From REEB48 sp964355085 (GTDB lineage Bacteria; Patescibacteriota; Minisyncoccia; UBA6257; 02-FULL-45-10c), in the NCBI GenBank assembly GCA_964355085.1, contig CAYHBW010000017.1, forward strand, positions 1 to 17,875: a stretch of 17,875 bases of DNA, written 5' to 3'. The notes beneath the pieces were generated by a model. That model made no database searches and was not told the origin of the DNA. It was given only the letters and a program-made list of their open reading frames with translations. Position 1 is the stretch's first letter. Every line of letters begins with the position of its first letter. The translations under genes were made by a program, and so were the position numbers. Positions 13,103-17,875 of the stretch are shown in pieces.

Positions 13103-13107
13103 AGACG

Positions 13108-13145
13108 ATCCCCCGCACGACCGACAGGCCGGACGGGGGATTTTT
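13108..13145 (+). terminator. Rho-independent terminator after the S41 gene
   Basis: ATCCCCCG (13108-13115) pairs with CGGGGGAT (13134-13141) around an 18 nt GC-rich loop, followed by TTTTT. It starts 6 nt after the stop. Confidence 0.85.
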
Positions 13146-13218
13146 AATGCTTATGGACCGACTACGCCGGAATTCTGATTTAAGAAAATCATTCGCTTTA
13201 TTTAGAATTAAAATAAAA

Positions 13219-13247
13219 TTGACATTGAAATTTTTTTGTGGTATTTT
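13219..13247 (+). promoter_or_regulatory. Promoter of the PDZ gene at 13281
   Basis: TTGACA (13219-13224), 17 bp spacer, TGG-extended TATTTT (13242-13247). Consensus -35 and ideal spacing. Transcription would start near 13254, leaving a leader of about 27 nt with AGGCGG before the ATG. Confidence 0.8.
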
Positions 13248-13280
13248 CAATTACAGATCATAAAAATATGAGGCGGATAA

Positions 13281-13745
13281 ATGGCTGAAAGCGGGACCGG
13301 AGGCATATTTGTCCAGAAGAAAAAATCTTTCCGGTATTTTTCCGTGATGATATTGGCGCTATGCACGATTGCCGTAGGCGTCATTCTTCAAATAGCTAGC
13401 CGAACTATCCGAGAAAATAAACGACTTACGTTGGAAAATCAGGAATATAAGAAACAATTTGCTGACTTTGTCGGAATCGGAATACGCCATCGCGGCGATT
13501 TCCTTCGCCGCGGTCGCCTGGTGACCAGAGTATTTCCCGGAACTCCCGCAGAAAAAGCGAAATTGAAATACGGCGATTTGATTCTTTCGGTAAATAACCA
13601 ACATGCAACAGCTGCCGTGTTGAATTCAGCGATTTCAGACGAACAAAATATTGATTTTGAAATACAAAGAGGGAATCGCATAATTCGGGTGCAGGTAATG
13701 CCGGCCAAGCTTCGTAAAATATTCACCGTTATTCCGGCAAAATAG
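13281..13745 (+). CDS. Membrane-anchored single-PDZ protein
   Basis: 154 aa. A cytoplasmic lysine-rich start (VQKKKSFRYF), one membrane segment (about 19-39), a short charged coiled stretch (40-60), and a PDZ domain (about 63-141: FVGIGIRH, RVFPGTPAEKAKLKYGDLILSVNN). There is no protease domain. It likely presents or recruits C-terminal peptides outside the membrane, perhaps for the proteases encoded just upstream; that link is inferred from position only. AGGCGG five nt before the ATG fixes the start. It has its own promoter and terminator. It resembles the PDZ protein at 168-710 in architecture (one anchor plus one PDZ) though not in linker. Confidence 0.82.
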   Translation: MAESGTGGIFVQKKKSFRYFSVMILALCTIAVGVILQIASRTIRENKRLTLENQEYKKQFADFVGIGIRHRGDFLRRGRLVTRVFPGTPAEKAKLKYGDLILSVNNQHATAAVLNSAISDEQNIDFEIQRGNRIIRVQVMPAKLRKIFTVIPAK

Positions 13746-13766
13746 GCATTTACGCCTATTTTTTAT
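13741..13766 (+). terminator. Rho-independent terminator of the PDZ gene
   Basis: AATAGGC-ATTTAC-GCCTATT followed by TTTTATTT. It overlaps the TAG stop at 13743-13745. Confidence 0.85.
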
Positions 13767-13780
13767 TTCAGCGGTATTTG

Positions 13781-13905
13781 ATCCCACACATAACGAGGAC
13801 AGTTAATATTTATCAATAATGAAAATGTTATATATTTTTTTAAATGAAAAGTTGATAGTCAACAATCAGGATCGGGAAGAGAGCAGTCCTCGTTATGTGT
13901 GGGAT
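13781..13905. repeat. Inverted-repeat element B (relative of element A)
   Basis: 125 bp with perfect 20 bp terminal inverted repeats (13781-13800 and 13886-13905). The outer 14 bp are identical to element A; two inner positions (15 and 17) are G here and A there, with matching C/T changes on the right arm. The interior (85 bp, AT-rich) is largely unlike that of A apart from a loosely similar 28 bp next to the right arm. The flanks TTTGAT and ATTGAC agree at 4 of 6 positions. The right arm ends on the first T of the str operon -35 box. Confidence 0.7.
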
Positions 13906-13934
13906 TGACACACGACGGTTAGATTTGATATATT
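13905..13934 (+). promoter_or_regulatory. Promoter of the str operon
   Basis: TTGACA (13905-13910), 18 bp spacer, TGA-extended TATATT (13929-13934). Further TATTAT hexamers follow at 13931 and 13934. The predicted start lies between about 13941 and 13947, immediately before or at the ATG of the leader ORF. Confidence 0.75.
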
Positions 13935-13946
13935 ATTATCTATTAT

Positions 13947-14006
13947 ATGCCAGGTAGTAGATTGGCGGCTAGAATCTTAATTTATCCGCTCTCGACTGTT
14001 TGGTAA
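13947..14006 (+). CDS. Possible leaderless 19-aa leader peptide of the str operon
   Basis: ATG at the predicted 5' end of the str transcript, then MPGSRLAARILIYPLSTVW and tandem stops TAA TAA. It lies wholly in the rpsL leader. Its codons cover the left arms of three leader pairings (13947-13959, 13971-13976, 13981-13989), so a ribosome on it would block those pairings. Real translation is unproven: the evidence is the placement at a leaderless start, the double stop and the overlap with the pairing arms. No known leader peptide is recognised. Confidence 0.35.
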   Translation: MPGSRLAARILIYPLSTVW

Positions 14007-14089
14007 TAATAAAATAAAGAAAATTATAGAAATTAACAGTTTTTAAAACAGATTCTGCGGATAAACACCGCAGACTTACTACCTGGTAT
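13947..14089 (+). promoter_or_regulatory. Structured rpsL leader with start-codon-pairing inverted repeat
   Basis: ATGCCAGGTAGTA (13947-13959) pairs with TACTACCTGGTAT (14077-14089), 13 bp with one G-T, which includes two bases of the rpsL start codon. Inside, TTTATCCGC (13981-13989) matches GCGGATAAA (14057-14065). AGAATC (13971-13976) matches GATTCT (14051-14056). CTGCGG-ataaaca-CCGCAG (14055-14073) forms a local hairpin that competes with the first of these two. The competing pairings suggest a switch. Confidence 0.5.
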
Positions 14090-14501
14090 GCCTACAATCA
14101 GACAGCTTATAAAAAAAGGGAGAAGGGTGAATGTCTCCAAAACCAAGTCTCCGGCTCTCGGACGCTATTTTAACTATATTTTGAACCGTCCGGTGAAATC
14201 CAATTCTCCGTTCAAGCGCGGCGTCTGCCTTAAAGTCTTCACAACTACTCCGAAAAAACCAAACTCCGCTCTCCGTAAAGTGGCCCGCGTCCGCCTTACC
14301 AACGGCATGGAAGTCACTGCTTATATTCCCGGAGAAGGCCACAATCTGCAGGAACACTCTGTCGTTGTCATCCGCGGAGGCCGCGTAAAGGACTTGCCGG
14401 GCGTCCGTTATCACATCGTCCGAGGAGTACTTGATACTTCCGGTGTAACCGACCGTAAACAGCAGAGAAGCAAGTACGGAGCCAAAAAAGCAAAAAGCTA
14501 A
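14088..14501 (+). CDS. rpsL: 30S ribosomal protein S12
   Basis: 137 aa, about 13 longer than E. coli S12. Part of the small-subunit decoding centre. The universally conserved segments are intact: TTTPKKPNSALRKVARVRLTN (52-72), GEGHNLQEHSVV (82-93), the RGGRVKDLPGVRYH loop (96-109) and the DRKQQRSKYG tail. Both lysines of PKKPNS, Lys101 and Pro104 are the common, drug-sensitive residues, so no streptomycin-resistance change is seen. The extra residues lie at about 18-40 (SKTKSPALGRYFNYILNRPVKS), a lineage-type insertion. First main gene of the str operon. No Shine-Dalgarno; the sequence before the ATG is instead one arm of the leader inverted repeat. Confidence 0.98.
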   Translation: MPTIRQLIKKGRRVNVSKTKSPALGRYFNYILNRPVKSNSPFKRGVCLKVFTTTPKKPNSALRKVARVRLTNGMEVTAYIPGEGHNLQEHSVVVIRGGRVKDLPGVRYHIVRGVLDTSGVTDRKQQRSKYGAKKAKS

Positions 14502-14529
14502 CGACTACCACTAAAAATTCACCTTATTT

Positions 14530-14997
14530 ATGAGAAAAAAGAGAAATTATACAAGACCGCATAATCCTGACCGTGTTTACGGCAGTGTTGCGATTGGTAG
14601 ATTCATCAGCTATGTAATGGAAGACGGCAAAAAGAAAGTCGCCGAAAAGATCGTCTATGAAGCGATGGATCTCATCAAAAAAGAAACCGGATCCGAACCG
14701 CTGACTGTTTTTGATAAGGCCTTTGAAAACGTCACTCCGCTCGTTGAAGTTGGAACCCGCCGTATCGGCGGAGCAAACTATCAGGTTCCCCGCGAAGTCC
14801 GCCAGGAGAGAAAATTTATGCTTTCCGCCCGTTGGATAATCGACGCAGCCGTAAAAAAGACCGGTAAACCGATGGCCAACCGCCTTGCCGAAGAACTGAT
14901 CCTTGCATCGAAAAACGACGGCGCTGCCGTCAAGAAAAAGCAGGATACGCACCGCATGGCCGAAGCGAACAGGGCTTTTGCGCATTTCGCCAGATAA
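14530..14997 (+). CDS. rpsG: 30S ribosomal protein S7
   Basis: 155 aa, standard length. Binds the 3' domain of 16S rRNA and nucleates the small-subunit head. Recognisable segments: RPHNPDRVYGS near the N-terminus, FISYVMEDGKKKVAEKIVYEAMD (26-48), the NVTPLVEVGTRRIGGANYQVPREVRQERK core (66-95), and the C-terminal KKKQDTHRMAEANRAFAHFA. It starts 28 nt after rpsL with no Shine-Dalgarno, so translation may depend on coupling or an unstructured start. In other bacteria S7 represses its own operon by binding RNA in this rpsL-rpsG gap; nothing comparable is obvious in the short gap here. Confidence 0.98.
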   Translation: MRKKRNYTRPHNPDRVYGSVAIGRFISYVMEDGKKKVAEKIVYEAMDLIKKETGSEPLTVFDKAFENVTPLVEVGTRRIGGANYQVPREVRQERKFMLSARWIIDAAVKKTGKPMANRLAEELILASKNDGAAVKKKQDTHRMAEANRAFAHFAR

Positions 14998-15000
14998 TTT

Positions 15001-15474
15001 ATGTTCGAGCGCATGCCTTCCAAAGAAAAAGCAACTCCGGAAAATGAGTCGGTTCCTGAAGAATTTAATTTTTATGTTGACCGCATAAATTCTTTTTTGA
15101 ACAGATCAGATGAGCCAGGAAGGCATATCACCGATGAAGAAAAATTGGAATCCAGTAAGCCGGAGAATACAGAACTCTTAAATAAACTGGTTGCAGAAAA
15201 AGCAGGGGGAAGTTACGGCGGGGTTGAGTACAAGCCGAGTAAATATCGAAAAGGCGCTTTCACCTTCTTGTCAGTAGTGGGGATGCTGATAGAGGATAAA
15301 AATTTTCAAAAAATTACCAGCGACGCGGACCGGAAAAGAATTTTATCCGAATCTTCCGAGCTTATGGCCCGCATTAGGGATTTGAGGGTAAAGGATGAGC
15401 CGATAACCAAAGAAGAAGTCGACCGCGGAATAAAAATCGCAAACGAAATTAAGGAAATTTTAAATAAAAAATAA
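15001..15474 (+). CDS. Unrecognised protein encoded between rpsG and fusA
   Basis: 157 aa, not recognised. Highly charged and mostly helical, with no membrane segment. The first 50 residues look disordered (KEKATPENESVPEEF). A middle GGSYGGVEYKPSKYRKGAFTF segment (64-84) has a basic, glycine/tyrosine-rich, possibly RNA-contacting character. The last 60 residues (residues about 97-157) are helical with regular Glu/Lys/Ile repeats. It starts 3 nt after the rpsG stop and ends 3 nt before fusA, so it must be co-transcribed. This position is normally empty in str operons, suggesting a lineage-specific translation-related protein or simply a passenger. No Shine-Dalgarno. Confidence 0.8.
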   Translation: MFERMPSKEKATPENESVPEEFNFYVDRINSFLNRSDEPGRHITDEEKLESSKPENTELLNKLVAEKAGGSYGGVEYKPSKYRKGAFTFLSVVGMLIEDKNFQKITSDADRKRILSESSELMARIRDLRVKDEPITKEEVDRGIKIANEIKEILNKK

Positions 15475-15477
15475 ACT

Positions 15478-17580
15478 ATGGCCAGACAATATCCGTTGGA
15501 AAAAACAAGAGATATCGGAATCATCGCCCATATCGATGCCGGAAAAACGACCTGCTCGGAACGTATTCTTTTTTATACCGTAGTTTCCCATAAAATTGGC
15601 GAAGTTCATGAAGGCGATACTGTCATGGACTGGATGGATCAGGAAAGAGAACGCGGCATAACCATCACTTCCGCCGCCACTAACTGTTTCTGGATCCCGA
15701 CTTATAAAAATGGCGATAAAGCCCACGAATATCGCATCAACCTGATTGATACTCCCGGACACATCGATTTTACAGTTGAAGTTAAGCGCTCACTCCGCGT
15801 TTTGGACGGAGCTGTCGTTGTTTTTGACGGCGTATCCGGAGTAGAACCGCAATCTGAAACCAACTGGCGCTATGCGGACGAATATAAGGTTCCACGCCTT
15901 TGCTTCATCAACAAATTGGACCGCATGGGCGCGTCTTTTGATAACAGCTATAAATCCATTTTGGAACGGCTGACTCCGAATGCCGTCCCAATTCAGCTTC
16001 CAATTGGGCTTGAATCCGCTTTTGAGGGCGTTGTCGATCTTCTGAAAATGAAAGCATACCACTTTGAAGGAGATATGGGAGAAAAAATAATTGAAGGAGA
16101 AATCCCGGCCGGAATGCTTGAAGAGGCAAAAAAAGCCCGCCACACTTTGATTGAGAAAATCGTTGAACAAGACGATGTCCTGATGGGCGAGTATCTCGAA
16201 GGCAAAGAGCCGGATTTGGCGACTTTGAAGAAAACTCTCCGTAAAGCGACCATTGCCAACACGATAATTCCGGTTGTCACCGGTTCCGCGCTTAAAAATA
16301 AAGGAGTTCAGCTCGTTCTCGATGCAGTCATTGATTATCTGCCGTCTCCATTGGATCTTCCTCCGGTAAAAGGAGTTGACCCTAAAACCGGCGCAGAGTT
16401 GACCAGATCCGCAGATGACAATGGCCCGATGTCGGCCTTGGCTTTCAAAATCGCCGCTGATCCTTTCGTCGGCAGCTTAACTTTCTTCCGGGTATATTCC
16501 GGAGTTCTGAAAAAAGGAACTTATATTTTGAATACCACCAAAGGCATTAAAGAGCGCGTCAGCCGCATCGTCCGCATGCACGCTAATCACCGCGAAGATG
16601 TTGATGAGATCAATTCCGGAGACTTAGGCGCTCTTGTCGGCATGAAAGACACAACTACCGGAGACACTCTTTGTAACGAAGAAAATCCTATAATCCTTGA
16701 AAAAATAACTTTCCCTGAGCCGGTTATTTCTCTCCGAATTGAACCGAAAACAAAAGCTGATCAGGAAAAAATGGGCATTGCGCTCCGGCGCTTGGGCGAT
16801 GAAGATCCGACTTTCCGGGTCACCGGAGATACAGAAACAGGAGAAACGATCATCTGGGGAATGGGCGAATTACATCTTGAAGTTCTGGTTGAACGCATGA
16901 AACGCGAGTTCAATGTTCTCGTTAATGTCGGCCGCCCGCAGGTCGCTTACCGTGAAACTATCCGCTCTGAAGCTGAAGCAGAAGGAAAATACATCAAACA
17001 ATCCGGAGGCAAGGGACAATACGGACACGTCCGCCTCCGCGTCGCTCCGCTGGAACGTGGAAAGGGTTTTGAATTCGTCAATGACATCAAAGGTGGCGCG
17101 ATTCCGCAGGAATTCTTCAAGCCGATTGAAAAAGGCGTTGTTGAGGCGATGGAAAAAGGCGTTGTCGCCGGCTATCAGCTCAACGACATCCAGGTCACTC
17201 TTTATGACGGTTCCTACCACGATGTTGACTCTTCCGAAGCGGCTTTCAAAATCGCCGGTTCCATGGCTATGCAGGAGGCCTGCAAGCGGGCAAAGCCGGT
17301 CATTCTTGAGCCGATCATGGGCGTCCAGACGCTGGTTCCGTCAGATTTCATGGGTGATGTCACCGGAGATATCAGCTCCAAGCGCGGAAAAATCGAAGCC
17401 ATGAACGACCGCATGAACATCAAAGTCATCGACGCGAAGGTTCCTCTCTCGGAAATGTTCGGATACGCGACAAAATTGCGTTCCATGTCCCAGGGCCGCG
17501 GAAATTTCTCAATGGAATTCTCCCATTACGAAGAAGTTCCGAATAACGTCGCGACTCTTATCGTCGAAGGAAAGAAATAG
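15478..17580 (+). CDS. fusA: Translation elongation factor G
   Basis: 700 aa, full length. GTPase that moves tRNAs and mRNA through the ribosome and helps recycle ribosomes. The G motifs are intact: AHIDAGKTT (17-25), RGITIT (59-64), DTPGH (91-95), NKLD (145-148) and a GSALKNKG element (about 264-271). Domain II follows (SALAFKIAADPFVGSLTFFRVYSG), then domain III (LRIEPKTKADQEKMGIALRRLGDEDPTF), domain IV (QSGGKGQYGHVRLRV, AGYQLNDIQVTLYDGSYHDVDSSEAAFKIA) and domain V (LEPIMGVQTLVPSDFMGDVTGDISSKRGKI). The closing LRSMSQGRGNFSMEFSHYEEVP is canonical. Last gene of the operon here: no tuf or rpsJ follows within the window. No Shine-Dalgarno precedes the ATG. Confidence 0.99.
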   Translation: MARQYPLEKTRDIGIIAHIDAGKTTCSERILFYTVVSHKIGEVHEGDTVMDWMDQERERGITITSAATNCFWIPTYKNGDKAHEYRINLIDTPGHIDFTVEVKRSLRVLDGAVVVFDGVSGVEPQSETNWRYADEYKVPRLCFINKLDRMGASFDNSYKSILERLTPNAVPIQLPIGLESAFEGVVDLLKMKAYHFEGDMGEKIIEGEIPAGMLEEAKKARHTLIEKIVEQDDVLMGEYLEGKEPDLATLKKTLRKATIANTIIPVVTGSALKNKGVQLVLDAVIDYLPSPLDLPPVKGVDPKTGAELTRSADDNGPMSALAFKIAADPFVGSLTFFRVYSGVLKKGTYILNTTKGIKERVSRIVRMHANHREDVDEINSGDLGALVGMKDTTTGDTLCNEENPIILEKITFPEPVISLRIEPKTKADQEKMGIALRRLGDEDPTFRVTGDTETGETIIWGMGELHLEVLVERMKREFNVLVNVGRPQVAYRETIRSEAEAEGKYIKQSGGKGQYGHVRLRVAPLERGKGFEFVNDIKGGAIPQEFFKPIEKGVVEAMEKGVVAGYQLNDIQVTLYDGSYHDVDSSEAAFKIAGSMAMQEACKRAKPVILEPIMGVQTLVPSDFMGDVTGDISSKRGKIEAMNDRMNIKVIDAKVPLSEMFGYATKLRSMSQGRGNFSMEFSHYEEVPNNVATLIVEGKK

Positions 17581-17595
17581 TTCAAATTATCTTTT

Positions 17596-17703
17596 TCGGG
17601 AACCGGAATCCGGCTGTTCCAGCGACAGCCGGTTTCTACGTCTCGTGCCGCTGATCCGCCTTCCGGTGGAGCCAATCTCAGCGGCACTCCGACAGTTTCC
17701 CGA
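17596..17703 (+). ncRNA. Candidate structured RNA downstream of fusA
   Basis: 108 nt that fold into a closed three-way arrangement with high base pairing. The outer stem is TCGGGAA / TTCCCGA (17596-17602, 17697-17703). Hairpin 1 is CCGGCTGT / ACAGCCGG (17610-17617, 17625-17632). Hairpin 2 is GTGCCGCTGA / TCAGCGGCAC (17645-17654, 17678-17687), topped by TCCGCC-ttcc-GGTGGA (17655-17670). All stems are perfect or have a single G-T pair. GC-rich against an AT-rich surround. It does not match SRP RNA, tmRNA, RNase P RNA or tRNA as I know them. It may be a 3' UTR structure, a leader of a following gene or a small RNA. Confidence 0.4.
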
Positions 17704-17735
17704 CAAAAAATAATTCTCACTTGAAGGAAGATGGT

Positions 17736-17780
17736 ATGCATCCGAAATTGCCGTACAGCGGGCAGATATGGATCGCTTAG
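17736..17780 (+). CDS. Possible 14-aa mini-ORF
   Basis: ATG at 17736 preceded by GAAGGAAG with 5 nt spacing, reading MHPKLPYSGQIWIA then TAG. It lies between the folded region at 17596 and the terminator at 17792, an arrangement like a leader peptide before an attenuator. It is too short to judge by composition, and the ribosome site is the only positive evidence. Confidence 0.2.
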   Translation: MHPKLPYSGQIWIA

Positions 17781-17791
17781 GAGAAGGGAGA

Positions 17792-17815
17792 AAAAAACCG
17801 CTAACAGACGGTTTT
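17792..17815. terminator. Terminator, probably bidirectional
   Basis: AAAAACCG (17792-17799), an 8 nt loop, CGGTTTTT (17808-17815). On the plus strand the run is TTTTT; on the minus strand it is TTTTTT followed by CTCCC. It is the first clear terminator after fusA. Confidence 0.65.
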
Positions 17816-17854
17816 TAGATTACGTATAAAGTTCAATAGCTTGGAATAGATTTA

Positions 17855-17875
17855 ATGATATCCATCGGGGTTTTC
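17855..17875 (+). CDS. Possible start of a further gene (partial)
   Basis: Seven codons from ATG at 17855 to the window edge read MISIGVF. A TATAAA (17825-17830) upstream could be its -10, and GGAATAGA lies before the ATG. The start resembles those of family 2 glycosyltransferases, but seven residues cannot support that. A convergent minus-strand gene ending here is the alternative. Confidence 0.22.

Noticed and set aside
10956..13905. Elements A and B as integron attC sites
   Set aside because: The ACATAAC/GTTATGT arms match the attC core consensus at 6 of 7 positions, but the arms are perfectly symmetrical for 20 bp without the extrahelical bases attC needs, and there is no integrase or cassette array.
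16913..17404. 163-codon alternative-frame ORF inside fusA
   Set aside because: It is a +1/+2 frame shadow of EF-G domain IV-V sequence with a Ser/Arg-rich, non-protein-like composition.
17596..17780. SRP RNA, tmRNA or RNase P RNA
   Set aside because: None of the conserved motifs of these RNAs is present in the folded region or downstream of it.
17852..17875. C-terminal end of a minus-strand gene (ENPDGYH then stop)
   Set aside because: All three minus-strand frames have stops in this short stretch, so no frame is favoured; the bidirectional terminator leaves it possible but unsupported.
1..17875. CRISPR arrays, tRNA or rRNA genes, transposase genes
   Set aside because: No regularly spaced repeats, no cloverleaf or rRNA sequence and no transposase-like ORF was found on either strand.

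Overview
The window reads as bacterial chromosome, most likely from the Candidate Phyla Radiation (Patescibacteria), with Parcubacteria-like lineages the best guess. Pointers are the EF-G and S12 sequence style, a short (320 aa) bifunctional phosphoglucose/phosphomannose isomerase, a DUF5671 membrane protein, few Shine-Dalgarno sites, and several promoters whose extended -10 box lies 6-8 nt from the start codon, so the mRNAs are probably leaderless. TGA is used as an ordinary stop, which argues against the recoded CPR lineages. The taxonomy is inferred from style, not from a marker search.

Layout: (1) 1-1211 holds the 5' end of a minus-strand gene, a minus-strand protein joining a TonB/TolA-like N-terminal anchor to a PDZ domain, and a DUF1428 (YbaA-like) protein. 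(2) 1381-4384 is an AT-rich, probably acquired block: an unrecognised single-pass membrane protein, a doubtful small ORF, an N6-adenine DNA methyltransferase, and an overlapping partner that is probably the cognate type II restriction enzyme. (3) 4463-7695 is a two-gene signalling operon, a FecR-domain protein followed by a CHASE2 class III adenylate cyclase. Each gene carries an in-frame palindromic repeat. (4) 7766-10945 holds a small membrane protein, the sugar-phosphate isomerase, an unrecognised protein, a palindromic intergenic repeat and a DUF5671 protein. (5) 10956-13905 is a proteolysis cluster (site-2 protease, S41 C-terminal-processing protease, membrane-anchored PDZ protein) bracketed by two related 125-129 bp inverted-repeat elements. 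(6) 13905-17580 is the str operon: promoter, structured leader with a possible 19-codon leader ORF, rpsL, rpsG, an unrecognised gene, fusA. (7) 17581-17875 holds a foldable RNA-like region, a possible mini-ORF, a bidirectional terminator and possibly the start of another gene.

The two strongest observations are non-coding. First, the two elements at 10956-11084 and 13781-13905 share a 20 bp perfect terminal inverted repeat in which two positions differ between copies, and both differences are compensated on the opposite arm. Second, the rpsL leader has an inverted repeat that pairs the very 5' end of the transcript with the rpsL start codon. A short leaderless ORF covers exactly the 5' pairing arms, an arrangement that would suit translational attenuation of the str operon.
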